From positions 2,480,001 through 2,544,000 of the forward strand of contig NC_033564.1 in the NCBI RefSeq assembly GCF_001680005.1: a DNA stretch of 64,000 nt, read 5' to 3'. Numbering within the stretch: position 1 is the stretch's first letter; every line of letters begins with the position of its first letter. The translations under genes and the position numbers were made by a program. Origin of the DNA: Plasmodium coatneyi. Its lineage: Eukaryota > Apicomplexa > Aconoidasida > Haemosporida > Plasmodiidae. Below are positions 11,100 through 23,386 of this stretch, in pieces. Under the pieces are notes generated by a model. That model was not told the origin of the DNA. It ran no database searches and saw nothing but the letters and a program-made list of their open reading frames with translations.

Positions 11100-14000
11100 A
11101 TGTCCCACTTTGTTCCTAAAACATTCCTATGTACACTATTATTATGTGTAGTCCTAAATCCTTATAAGGTGAGGCCTAAAAAGAAGATTACATATATATA
11201 CACATATGTGCATATATACATATATCGGTATATATATAAGTACATATATATATATATACATATATACATACATATATGTGTATGTATATATGTATATGTG
11301 TGTACATATATATTGTGCCTCTTTATATATAGGCATAATTTCGTCTATTCTATGCACAGAAAAGGAGGGTATATTGCCCACATACTAATCCTACCCATTA
11401 TTTCCTAACCTGATTCTTTTTGTAGAGTACCTCTTCCCCAATATGTACGGAAAACAGAATAAATCATGATGTCTTGAACAGCAAATGTGGAGCATCCCTG
11501 CAGGCGCCATATGCGCCGTCGCAGGATGACCTGAGCTTGCCAGCACAATTTAATCAACAGAATGCACGTCATCAGTGTGTGGTCCAAAAATATGCAGGCA
11601 AGCAGAATTCAGTAAAATGTACGCTGGCCGAAAATGCACTCGTTAACCGAATTGTGTCGAATGAATTGAACAACTCCACCAAATTACGGAATGTAGGTTC
11701 GTACACTGAAAGCAATGTAAAAGGTGTTAGAACAAATGACTCGACGGGAAAAAAACAACAACAACAACATGGACCATACAACCCACCAAACACACCACCA
11801 CAACAACAACCACATCGAGCATCGAACCCACCACCGCCGGAACCATCTACACCACCGTGGCCACCACCACGACCATTCAACTCACCAGACACACCATCAC
11901 AAGAAACGGAACATCCACCACAACAGCAGGCACAACAGGGACTGCAATCACCACCCCTTACATCTACACCACGAGTACCACCGTGCATAGACGCATCGAA
12001 CGGAGGTGGGAAACAGAGTCGAGTACCGTCCTTGTTAAATGAAATAAAAGAAACATTATTGATCAGACCACAAATAATTGAAGCAAAATTAAAAAACTTA
12101 GAACAAGCTTTACTAAATAATAAATTAATAACAGAATCCAAATTACAGGAAGTGAAGCAGGTCCTATCCGATAGGGAACTAATAGGAAAAAAGAAAAGGA
12201 GCGTTTTCAAAGTCTTGAATGAAAATTTTTTAAGCAATCCATCTATACGAAAATTAATGCTAAAAGAATTAGAAGACATTTTGTTAGGAAATGAATTAAA
12301 CACCGAATACATTTTAAGTGTATTAAATAAAAATAAGTTTAGTAAGAGATTGGCCTATTTGCCTTTATTAAATATATTTGGAAGATTCATCATCTCCAGA
12401 AAATTAATAGATGAATCGAAATTAAAAGAATTAAAAGGGGTTTTGCTAAGTGACCAACCTATCACAGAATCGCAATTACATGAATTAAAAGTGTTGCTGG
12501 TGAATGTATTACATAATATCAATAATGCAGATAATAACGCAACATCACAAAAAAAAGTAAGTAATTATCACATCATTCGTCCTGTTCCTCCGGACGTGGA
12601 TGCGTATTACTTTTCACAACGACCTTTTGATTCGGCAATCAATGTGGATGCGCGATACCCTGACCACCATTTACTGCAAAATGTGCATTCAAACAAGAAT
12701 CGTAACGCCTTGTCCAGAAGGGAACCTTTCAATAGTGATGCATTTATAAGAAGGGCCAATTTGAAAGGGAGAGAAAATTTATCTCTGGAGGTAAACCGTT
12801 CCCGGAGGACAAAAAAAGATGCACACTATAAAAGAAATGTGTCGCAAAAAGCAGATTTGGTAAAAAAGAATGAACTGTTAAAAAAGAAGGTTTTGAGGGA
12901 GGCCGATTTGGTGAAAGAGAATGACCTGTTGGAAAAGAGGATCTTGAGAAAGGACCATTTGATAGGAACAAGTAATCTGAAAAGAGGTCATACCATTTTT
13001 CTCCCAAAATATGGAGACTCCATAGATGAAAATTCAGCTATAGACAGAAGAGAAATATTACAAAAAAATGAGTTAATAGAAAAAATCCATGTAAAGAAGG
13101 ATATTAAGGAATTGACACCAAAGAGGAATTCGCTAGAAAAAGTTCCTGTGGAAATCACCCCAAAAGACAAATTACCACCAAAGGGCAATTCCTTGGAAAA
13201 GGTGATTCCTGTGCAAATCACCCCAAAAGACGACAAATTACCAAACAGAGAACCTCTGGTAAAAGTTCCTGTGGAAATCACCCCAAAAGACGACAAATTA
13301 CCAAAGAGCGACCCTCTGGTAAAAGTTCCTGTGGAAATCACCACAAAGGACAAATTAACAAAAAGCGATGTGGCAAATAAAACGGACAAAACAGAAATCG
13401 AGCAAATCACAAAAAAAAAACAATGGACTATAGAAATACATATGAGTGAAAAAAAGCAAACAGATGCAATAATAACGAGTAAAAAGAAAAAAAAGAAAAC
13501 TACTATTATAACCACGCACATGTGTGAAAGTAATAAAAAAAATGAACTCACAGACGACACCCTCGATTCTAAAAGTAAAGAAGATGATAAAAATGTGGAA
13601 GAAGAAGAAAAAGCGGTCGCTAAGAAGAAAAAATTCAAGGTAGATGTACATTTAGAAAAGAAAAGAAAGAAAAAGGGAAAACCAGTTATTAAAAAAAAAA
13701 AATGGATGATTGAAGCAATTATGAAAAATGTTGCCCCAAAGAAGGAGTTGGAAATATTAAAAGAATTACCTGTGTCCCATGTAATTGATGTGGATGTCAA
13801 CGATCCGTTATACCGAACAAAAGAAGAAATTCTTTTTGAAAGTATTCTTGCGAACCCTATAAAAGAACCTAGTAGAAAAAAAAGAAGAGCTCGACTTTTA
13901 AAGAAATTGGCTATTTATGGATTAGTACCAACACTTGCTATAGGAGCAATAATAGGCTTTACAATAGGATATATTCATGTAGCGCCAGTAGATGCTATAT

Positions 14001-14524
14001 TGGACTCTACAGCTTTAGGTATTAGAACGACTGTAAGTAACGTTGCAGAGGGTGTACCTAAAGTTGCAGCTGCAGCTGGGGGGTGTGCGGCTGAGGCAGC
14101 GAGTACAGCAATTAATACTTTTGAATTGTTTAATCCTCTTTCTTGGACAAGTACTGCACTTAAAGTTGCGGAATGTGCATTGACTAGTACAGTAACTGCG
14201 GCAGAGGTCGTTACCGAATCCGCATTTGAGGCTGCTTCCGTAGCTTCTTCATATGGTACATTATACGGCGTATTGCAATCCTTATTCCCATCATTAATAG
14301 CTGTTGGAATTGCAGTCCTCATTTTTATTCTATTCTTATATCTTGATGAAAGAGGCAAGATGGAATGGTTCCATAGGTATAGAAGAAAGTTTATGAAAAA
14401 TCTGAAGAAGAAATATAATGAATTTAAGATGTCCAGAAAAATAAAAAAGAGGAGAAAGTGGTATAAAAAATTTCTATCTAAAATGGAATACATAAATGAA
14501 GAACAAAATGCATATGCTAACTGA
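11100..14524 (+). CDS. Unrecognised 1055-residue secreted/membrane protein: signal exon, repeats, two TM helices, basic tail
   Basis: Exon 1 (11100-11168) encodes a 23-residue signal peptide ending AAG|GTGAGG. A TA-rich intron ends in TTTTTGTAG and exon 2 (11426-14524) continues in phase 0. In order the protein has a short Cys-containing N-terminus, a Pro/Gln-rich segment (about 120-200), a Leu/Lys helical region with SKLxELK-like repeats, a second set of LLKKxVLREADLVKEN-like repeats, tandem KVPVEITPKDDKLPK units (about 13135-13360), very Lys-rich stretches, and a C-terminal module. The module is TM1 (about 850-873), an Ala-rich loop of about 100 residues containing GGCAAEAAS and ECALTS, TM2 (976-996), and a 59-residue Lys/Arg-rich tail. 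The two-TM layout with an Ala-rich Cys-containing loop recalls the RIFIN/STEVOR plan, but no homology is claimed. Probably exported or parasite-surface; function unknown. Confidence 0.85.
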
Positions 14525-17500
14525 GCGATTTGCTTAAAACATTAATATAATACGTTAGGATATATTTAACTTTTATTCACTAATTTTTTTTTTTTTTTAA
14601 TTTTCCAAATTTGTTATTCGCACTTATTTTGTCAGAATAATATGTAATCACTGTAATTTGATTTCTGTTTATTAATATTACATGTGTTATAAGTGTACAC
14701 ATGAGAATATTAGCTTATAATTCTCATTGTTTCTGGTGATATTTAATACATATCGCATATTTGGTTAAAATTATTATTTTTCTTTAGTTTGCAAATGTGT
14801 GACAATTTAAAAATGTTTTTTTTTAGTAAAGTAGCGCACCCCCCCACACCCCTAACTATATTGAATAAGTTACTTCATCTTTTTGCATGATATGAAGTTG
14901 CACGTGTTACGTTGCTTTTGTTTTTGTCTTCGTCCGCGAAAAAATTTTCCTTGTCATATAATTTTAAATAGTTTTATTGCTAATAATTACAAACTTTAAT
15001 GATCAATATATGTGAATTTAATTTTTATTTAAATTTAATATTCAATAATTATTCACACGTTGAAATAACACCGGGTGTGGGTATGTTTTGAATTAATGGA
15101 AAATGTGTAAAAGAAATATTTTGCAATTGCCAATTATGTGTGGCACGACAGCAGATATACAAGGGCAACAGGATTTTTGGGATTATTTATAAAAATTAGG
15201 AAGTGTACATTATAAGCAATAATTCAAGTGAAAAGTTCAATTCTAACATTGTTACACATATATGCTTCTTATATAGATAAAATGTGTCCGAAGTATGTTT
15301 TCAACACTTATATCATCCCTGCTGTGAGTGCTAGGACGTGTATAAGGTCTACTGATATTAATATATCAAATGTGGTGGTATATATGAATCGAATAAGATC
15401 TTATGTTATGAAGTTTAATTGATAAATTAAATACAGAAGAGAAGGAGCCTTCAAAAAATGACGCACCCTGAAAGGAACCTCAATCATCGATGAATTTTCT
15501 TTTGCAAGGTAAGGGCCTATACAAGACAGGCTAGGTCAAAACATTTCCTGTTGCGTCCATTCGTCTTTAGGAAAAAAGCTAAGTTAATCATTGATTCCTC
15601 TAACATTATGGAAATGATGTGTTATACATTAAAAAGCACATTTTTTCTTTTGTCAAATTCGTATAGCTACTGTAATTCCGGTGGGACAATTTTAGGTTTT
15701 TACTTTTACCATAGGGGATGTGCGTAAATTCAGTGGTAACATATAAGTATTTTATGTTAATATATATAATTTATATCTTCCTTGAATTGTAATTATGATG
15801 TATATATACATTACTCGTTTTACGCTGAACGGTTAATAGATTATTCCATTTGGATCGACGTTTAAAAGGGGAAAAAAAAAAAAAAGAGGAGATAGTTTGC
15901 AAGAAATGTGGAAAAATTTTTATACAGTATATAAGTATAACAGAGCAAAAATTGATCTACATAGAGTTCGTGTTGGAAGCTATGATAGGGTATCTTTTAC
16001 TAAACAGTGTTTCTAATTTATTTTATTAAGAAAACACAGGAGGAAATTATTCATCATTTAAGAAAGGGACCAAATTTTCTAGTAAATGTATGACCAAATG
16101 ATGTATCGCAGCGTTATCGGAAATGAGTCCTGCCTTGTACAAGCATTAGCATGGGCAAATACAAATGTAATTGGAAAGTAAGAGGAAATGTCTTTCCATT
16201 TTTTACGTTGTATGCAGAGCATTTAAATTTTACTAATTTTTCTGTTTTGTTAGCAATTTTATTTTTGAGTGATTGTTTTTAAATGAATAACTTACTATGG
16301 TCAAAAAGTTCCCCTTTTCCAATGTTTTCCTGTCAATAATGTTTCCCTTTGTGTACAGGTTATCCATAAACTCAGTTTTTAGGATTAACCTCAATTTGTC
16401 GTTATCATTATAAATTGAATATTTTAATTAATTTGTTTATATATTTTTTAGCAACTATAGAAAAAAGTTTTTCTATTTAACAAAAAACGTATGACACGTA
16501 AGAAATTATGTGTGTTGAATAAAACGAATGAATATTTAATTGTTTACAAATTTGCACATTATGTAATAATTAATTTGGGGAGCACGTCATTTCGTCTGAC
16601 GTTTTGCTTTTATTATATGTGCAGTGCTTATATATATCTCATTCATTCTGTGAAAACTACCACATGGGTGTTTTAAACAGAACTTATGCGGTTGATATTT
16701 TACTGTGTAAGTAATATATGTGAACTGTGAAAATTGGAGTTTTTTTTTGGACATCTATAATTTTTTGTAGAATAATTCTTAAAAAAGAAAGAATGAATAG
16801 TATATTTTTGTAATTATAAGAAGTTATATGCGCAAGCCTTTAACTGTGGAATCTTCTTAGTGAAAGAATAAAGTACTGTGTTTTGCAGTACATAGTAATA
16901 TATATGAATGAATACTTTGAATCATTTACTGAGCAATACATAAGAAATCCAAGAAATGTGCGATATTGTTCAATGCGCCTTTTAAGTAGTATTAGAAATA
17001 TGTACCATTTCATAATTCCTTTTCTACAGAATCAAGGTGTGTAATAATGATTGATGTTTATTTATGAACGGGTTCTTTGGGTTTGCTCGCATCTGTTTAT
17101 AATGAATGACACTGCTACTATTGTGAAGCACGCTTCCAATGGGAAATATCTTCTGATATATATTTTTCGTGAAAGTGTGAAATATTGTTTAGGAAGCTAT
17201 ATATACACATTACTCTGGGTTTGGGATGTGCTACATATTTTATCTCTATTCAAAATGATAAAATATTATTAACGTATGAATCATTTTTTCATTATGAAAT
17301 AGAAAACCTGTGAATAAGGCGTTCAACCTGCGGAAAACAGGAATGTGCAAAATATTGAATTTAATTATTCAATTAATACACTTCTTCCAAATATTTTTTC
17401 CATGAGGTCGCTAAAATGGCAAACGTGTAAAGAAAATTTAAGGATGTAGATGCCTTTGTTTTGTTTCCTTTCATGTGGTACATGCTCTTATATAATTCCT

Positions 17501-19140
17501 CAATATGTACATGCAGAGCAGTATAAAAATTTATACATATGTGACAATTTCATTTTCATAAAATGTAATACACTTATATTGTTTCATTCTGTACTTCCAA
17601 AATTTCCGGGTGTTATAAGATTAGAATATTCTGTTTTACCCAAAACCTATATATTATTTAAAACGAGCATTTTTTTTTCACGGACAAAAGGAAGAAAAAG
17701 CACCGTCTTCACTGTACATTCGTTTTATTACATATGCATGTAATACCTGCTTAGGGTGTGATACTGATATGCCCACTGCAACATTTTGACAACACCTTCC
17801 CTTCGAATAAAAAAGTACCTCGGTGCGCCAAGGAAACTTACTGGCCCCCCTTAGAAGAAAGGAGTCCAGGAATATTTTTCACATAACCCGCTAGACTCGT
17901 ATACCTACATATGATTATATTTTGTGCTACGCGCTCGACGCTCTTGCTACCAATTCGCAAAATGCCTTGGAAAAGGAGGGACCGCAACACCCATTTTCTT
18001 TTTCTTTTTTTTTCATTTTTTAGAACAATACAAAATATTTTTTACATTATTGGCAAGGTGCAATTTTTATTCTTTTTAAAAAAAAAAAATTTATTTTTTT
18101 TCATTCATCAGAATATATAAACACATGTACATTTACCCGCATTTTGATATATGCTCCTCTGCTAATTATTTTTCTTCGCTTTACCTGGCACGCTGTGAAA
18201 TAATATACGTTAATCTGTTTCTGCGATCGCGCAATACGGTGGCCGATAACATAAGTACTAATCCGTAATCCTGGAAAGTGAATACGTAATAGGATATTTT
18301 TTTTCAATAAACAAAAAATCTTAAGGATGAATTTATCATTCATTCTTAGGGGAAGGGAAGCATTTATTTACGTGGTGCCGCCCCGTTAATTCATATAATA
18401 TACACACACCACTGCAGATCATATACTTTACTAACGTATGGACTTATGATTACCATGTAGCATAATTTCAGTGTGTATAACTTTTTTTTTTCTTTTTCTT
18501 GTCTCGAAATTTTTTATTCGAATTTTTGCTAAGAGTAAAAAAGAAGAGAAGTTGCTTCCTTTCCTTAAATGTAATTTATTAAAGGAAAATTGTGTATGTA
18601 AGCATATTCTTCCTGGGGGCGAAGTATGAACTAGCGAGTCCATACGCATACAGCATGGAATTTGTTCATACTGTATATGGAGAAATAAATGATTCACATT
18701 TTGGATAATGCAAGAACAGCATTTTATGTAGTCCAATAATACATGCAGGTGAAGGTTCACCGACAAATTGGAAGGTGGCACGTGAACCATATATGAGAAG
18801 TAGTATTCATAATTTTTAACGTTAACATTATACGCTGAACGGTGCATTTAGGATGCGTCTAACATAGAAGCAAAAGTGTTGCATGAAAAATATCAGGCAC
18901 CACGAGCATTGCTTCCGTGCGTGTTCCAGTATCATAAATGTAAGTACGAACAATATAAGTATCACTTTTATATTATGCATTCGCAGTACGGCAACTGTCG
19001 TTGGATTAAATATCTGAATTTCTGTTTTATAAGTATTTGCATATTAATAGCACACCGTTTCGTTCTATCAAACATTTTGTAATAAATGATCTAAATATAC
19101 TTCCTTTTCATGCATATCCTCTTCCCTTTCATACACATTC
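14525..19140. other. AT-rich intergenic region, no gene seen
   Basis: About 4.6 kb with no supported gene. The longest frame (18431-18847, minus, 138 codons) has no partner exon, signal or known motif and lies in AT-rich DNA, so I do not call it. A short homopolymer-rich stretch lies near 18000-18110. Confidence 0.55.
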
Positions 19141-19745
19141 TTCAAAAACACCACCACCAATATGACAAAGGATTAACATCCACAATTTGTAGCCAAATTG
19201 TGAACGCTTAAGGAACATATTTTTAAGGACAATTTCCCTAAGGAACAGGTTCTAAGTGCAGGGTTGCGGGTTCAGGGTTGATGTTCCTAAGGAAGATTTC
19301 ATTTCTGAGGAAGATATTCCTTAGGAACATCCTTCCTTAGGAACAAAGTCTTGCTTTCCTAAACCCGGAATCTGAACATGGAACCCGTTCCTTAAGAAAA
19401 TTATCCTGAGGAACACCTTCCTTAGGGACAAAGACATCCTCCCTAAACCCGGAAACTGAACTTGGAACATCTTCCATAGGGACAAAGTCTTCCTCCCCTA
19501 AACCCCCAATCTGAACTTAAAATCTGTTCCTTAGGAACAAAGTCTTCTTCCCCTAAATCCAAAATCTAAACTTGGAACCTGTTCCTTAAGAGCACATTCC
19601 TTAGGAAAAAAGCCTTCCACCCTAATCGCGGAATCTGAATTTTGAACTTGTTCCTTAAGAAGAAAGTCTTCTTCCCTAAACCCGGAATCTGAACATGGAA
19701 CCTTTTCCTTACGAACCTCTTCCTTCGCAACAAAACATTCCTCCC
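19141..19745 (-). pseudogene. SICAvar: Decayed 3' end of a SICAvar gene (cytoplasmic repeat exon)
   Basis: Reading the minus strand from 19745, the sequence encodes repeated VPxSDSGFREEDFVPKE modules, the repeat of the SICAvar cytoplasmic last exon: EEVRKEKVPCSDSGFREEDF, then EQVQNSDSAIRVEGFFPKE, EQVPSLDFGFRG and so on. At least three or four frameshifts and several stops break the frame. No upstream SICAvar exon (transmembrane or Cys-rich) is present; instead the coding repeat passes straight into telomere-like DNA at about 19744. Its 3' flank (19200-19150 on minus: CTACAAATTGTGGATG, then TTAATCCTTTG) matches the DNA just after the stop of the intact SICAvar at 23386, confirming a true SICAvar 3' end. 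Clearly non-functional. Confidence 0.85.
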
Positions 19746-20160
19746 TAAAACCTTAACCCTAAAGCCTGAAACCTAAAAACTCAATCCTAAACCCTGAATT
19801 CTAAAACACCAAACCCTGAAATTTAAATCCTAAATCCCCATCCCTGAAATTTAAACCCTAAATCCCCATCCCTGAAATTTAAACCCTAAATCCCGAACGA
19901 TGAAATTTAAACCCTAAACCCTAAATCCTAAACCCTGAAACCCTAAACCCTAAACCCTAAACCCTAAACCATGAAACCCTGAACCCTGAAACCCTAAACC
20001 CTAAACCCTGAAACCCTAAACCCTGAAACCCTGAACCCTGAAACCCTAAACCCGAAATCCCATTTCTATACACTACACACTAAACCCGAAGTCTTATTTC
20101 TATACCCTGAAACCCTGAACACTAAACCCTAAACCCTGAAACGTAAACCGTGAAGGCTAT
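19744..20160. repeat. Interstitial telomere-like repeat (CCCTAAA / CCCTGAAA)
   Basis: About 415 bp of tandem CCCTAAA and CCCTGAA(A) units on the plus strand, that is GGGTTTA/GGGTTCA on minus, the Plasmodium telomere motif GGGTT(T/C)A. The core at about 19911-20050 is near perfect; the flanks are degenerate (CCCTGAAATTTAAA, CCCGAAATCCC). It is flanked on both sides by long non-telomeric DNA, so it is internal. Telomere-like repeats inside chromosomes next to KIR and SICAvar genes are a known trait of P. knowlesi. Confidence 0.95.
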
Positions 20161-21194
20161 AGCGTAAAGCCGGAACCCCACAATATGATATAATTTCCGT
20201 GTAGTGCAACTTCCCTTTTAAGGTCATTGTTGGTGACAATTTAATTTTTACCGCTTTTTATTTTTGGAATTGCATTTTTTCTATTTATATTTTAAAAATT
20301 TCTTCTAGGAAGAATATTTTTTACGTTTTACTTGTTGGCAGTTTCTATGTGCAGCAACTATTTATTTAACAATTTTTATCATAATACGCAGGGGGAAATA
20401 GAATGAGAGGGAAAGGGAGGAAAAGAGGATTCATGTTGAGGATAATTTATGTCGAGCAAATGATTTGTGCACCGCATATATGGATAAATACTGAAATATA
20501 ATGCAACCGAATGTTGTATAATTTTTTTTTTATTCGGGTTATTTTTTATTTGATGGGGAAAATGTAAAATTAGTGTAGAGCAGAAATACATTTACGATGG
20601 GTGCATAGGATCCAGTTGAACAACATTAAAATGCATGCATTCTGCTGTGACAATTAATTACTTTCGGTGCGTGAGCATTTTTTTTTTCTGTTTTTATAAT
20701 TTATTTTCTTTGCTAATATGTTGTTGACATTCTGTATAGAGGAATTATGTAACGGAAAATGTTGTGTTTATGTTAGTATTTTCCCGTGTGACAATAATTT
20801 TTTGTTCATAATTTCTTGCTTCCGTTTGGGTTAATTTTTTTCTCTGAACAACTTACACTGAAAAGCAACTTTTTTTTTTGTGAATTACATTTTTATATTA
20901 TACGGAGGCTAGTTCATGTAATGGCACTTTCTATGGAAAAGGTTGTTCCCAATATGTGTAGGAGTATACTGCATACAGAATGCCTAATGTAAAGAAAGGA
21001 ATGTATAACATATGTAGAATGATTCTTTTAAACATGGATAAAAGGAAAGAAGGGAAAATGAGGAATTCCGTACTTGCGGAAGAATCAGTCATAAAATAAT
21101 AATGTGGATGGAAGAAAATGTATTCCGTGCAATACTTGATAAAATACTATTCCTATATAATAAGTAACGCAGAGAATGAATAGTACAGAAAAAA
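20161..21194. other. Intergenic, presumed SICAvar 5' region
   Basis: About 1 kb of AT-rich DNA between the telomere-like block and the SICAvar start codon, with poly-T tracts at 20521-20534 and 20869-20880. No gene seen. By position it should carry the SICAvar promoter and 5' UTR. Confidence 0.5.
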
Positions 21195-23386
21195 ATGGCG
21201 CAGAAGAAGGGTGATTTTGAGCAGTTGAAGGAAGGATGGTTGCAGCGTAAGAGTCATACTAGGAGGAACAGGGGTGAATGGGAGGTAATATAATACAATA
21301 GGAATTACATGTAAAGTGTGCATACGTCCTTGTCCCGGAATGTATTACTTTACTCTAATAATAAATACTTAATGCACAGGGAACATTTATGAATACATTG
21401 TTCTAATTTACAGTCACGATTAGCTGGGCATATAATACGTTTGATTAGTAAGTTGTTAGAGGGAATGATGGAAGAAAATAGTGAGGGAATTGGTGAAGGA
21501 GGGTGCGAAAAAATGAATAAAGAGCCAGGGAAAGGAATGTCATCGGAGGAGTTAGAAGTATGTGAGTTCATTTTGAAGAATCTACTAAAAATAAAGGAAA
21601 ACAGTAAGGGTCCATGCAGAAAAGGAATGGTTTTAGCAGAAATAAAGGAATACATACGGTGTGCAATAATGAATGTATGGTTATATGAGTACCTGCGTGT
21701 CCATTGTGGGAAAGAGCATCTTATAGACAAAGCATTCGAAGCAATGAATGAACATAGCGCAGGTTCTGGCCCTGCAGGAGAATGTAGGAAATGTGAATAT
21801 GGAAAATTGGATTTCATGGAGGTAAACGGAACACAAATGTTAAAATATATTAGGATTAGTATGGAAAAGAAGCAGGAAATTATGGAATTAATAAATAAAG
21901 GAAGTGAAGGAAAAAGGAGTGAAGGAATGAAGGAATGTAGGAAGGAGGAAACGACAGGACATACCAAAGGAGAACCTACCACCTCACAACCTTCTCCCTC
22001 ATCTTCAGTGACTCGTACATGGTTCGAAGAAGGACCACAGTTGGAAAAAGAAGAAGAAGAAGAGGAAGTTTTCGAGAAAATTCTTAGGGAAACTTTGGGA
22101 GTAAGTGCTATGTAATTTACATTAATATATGAACAATGCTTTATTCAAAAAGTCTAGTGTAATATCTCCATTATTATAAGAAATAAAGTGAATACACGGA
22201 CATAACGATGAATGTATATGCACATATATACGGTGTATTTATTGGCAGGAAGCAGATATAACGAAAATTGAGGGAACGTTCGGGGAAAATTCAGGAAGCA
22301 TTGGGGAAGAGGAAGAAGACCCCCCTGCTGCTCCGGTAGCTGATGGCACACGCACATTGCAGAATCCAAGCAGCAGTGTTACGCATGAGCTGCAACCGCA
22401 GGAACCACACGGAACAGTTAGTCAAGATACTGAACTACCTGCTGTAGGAGCATCGACACCACAAACAACATTACCATCAGCAGCACCAACACAAACAACA
22501 CCTGTTTCAACAACATTAATAGCACCAAGACAACCACGAAAGACGATTCCTCAAGTTGAGGGAATTAACTTCATTGATTATATCACCGCATACTTTCCTT
22601 TGGCTCCTGTCCTAATTGGAACTGTTGTTATTGGTTATCTCCTCACCAAGGTAGGAAGCACATATATATATAATCGGGCATACATCCATACTATATTAGC
22701 ACACCGTATGTGTTCTATGTGTATTTTGTGTGTTCTATACATTTAATGATGTGTGTGTGTGCACATGAAATACCACATATAGAACACACACACATCATTA
22801 AATGTATAGAACACAAACAATACATACAATGCATATATATATATACTATAATTATCATTACCGCCCCCACAATAGCTACATTTTCTTTCACAGATTTTTC
22901 TCCTCATATTTCCTTCCTTCGTTTCTTCCCTACGCCCTTTTTGTTGTGCAGTATTTCGGATTGTTCGGCCCCCCAAAAAAGCGTTACAAACGTATGACAC
23001 AAATACCCGGTCATCCTTTAGGGAAACACAGTGACGGAACGGATCTGACAATATCCTACGAACCTTATGAATATATCTTAATGAGAGAAGGGAAAGGGCA
23101 CCCGACGCATAGTACAGAAATGCAGCAAAAAGAACATGTCAATCGCAAGACTATTATTGATATTCACTTAGAATTACTAAACGAATCGCAAAACCAAAAC
23201 GAAGATCCTGAATTAACGAGCAAAGTCGATTTTCCAGAAATGATCATGGAAGAAGAATTCATGAAAGAAGAAAAAACAGGTAATAATGTACAAGATGGTC
23301 CCTCTGTAATTACGGGTTCATCTAACTTTGATTCCTTTGGAACATCTTCCTTAAGAACACTTTCCTTAGGAAGAAACAATTTGTAG
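21195..23386 (+). CDS. SICAvar: SICAvar variant antigen, compact four-exon (type II) gene
   Basis: Exons 21195-21284, 21414-22100, 22249-22650 and 22952-23386, all phase 0 with GT-AG borders, give about 537 residues. SICA proteins are schizont-infected cell agglutination antigens, the variant surface proteins of P. knowlesi-infected red cells. Exon 1 is a short Trp/Arg start (MAQKKGDFEQLKEGWLQRKS). Exon 2 holds one Cys-rich domain (GPCRKG, VHCGKE, GECRKCEYGKL) and an acidic end. Exon 3 is a Ser/Thr/Pro stalk with the TM helix (FPLAPVLIGTVVIGYLL). Exon 4 is the cytoplasmic part with YFGLFGPPKKRYKR and the family motif RKTIIDIHLELLNE. Type I genes have many exons and several Cys-rich domains; this single-domain form matches the short type II class. 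There is no signal peptide, as usual for the family. No frame break is seen. Confidence 0.92.
22724..22821. repeat. Hairpin-forming inverted repeat in SICAvar intron 3
   Basis: Left arm TTGTGTGTTCTATACATTTA plus ATGATGTGTGTGTGT (about 22726-22762) is matched by its reverse complement at about 22784-22819, leaving a loop of about 20 bases. The stem is about 33 bp and almost perfect. It lies wholly inside the intron between the TM exon and the cytoplasmic exon. Confidence 0.85.

Noticed and set aside
11572..12312. 246-codon minus-strand frame, plus others within 11.7-14.5 kb
   Set aside because: Antisense shadows of the 1055-residue gene; Pro-rich and Lys-rich codons give open complements.
13900..14524. 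Calling the 1055-residue protein a RIFIN or STEVOR
   Set aside because: Only the two-TM/Ala-rich loop plan is similar. No diagnostic motifs could be recognised and these families are not expected in this parasite group.
18431..18847. Minus-strand 138-codon frame in AT-rich intergenic DNA
   Set aside because: No signal peptide, partner exon or recognisable motif; composition like the surrounding non-coding DNA.
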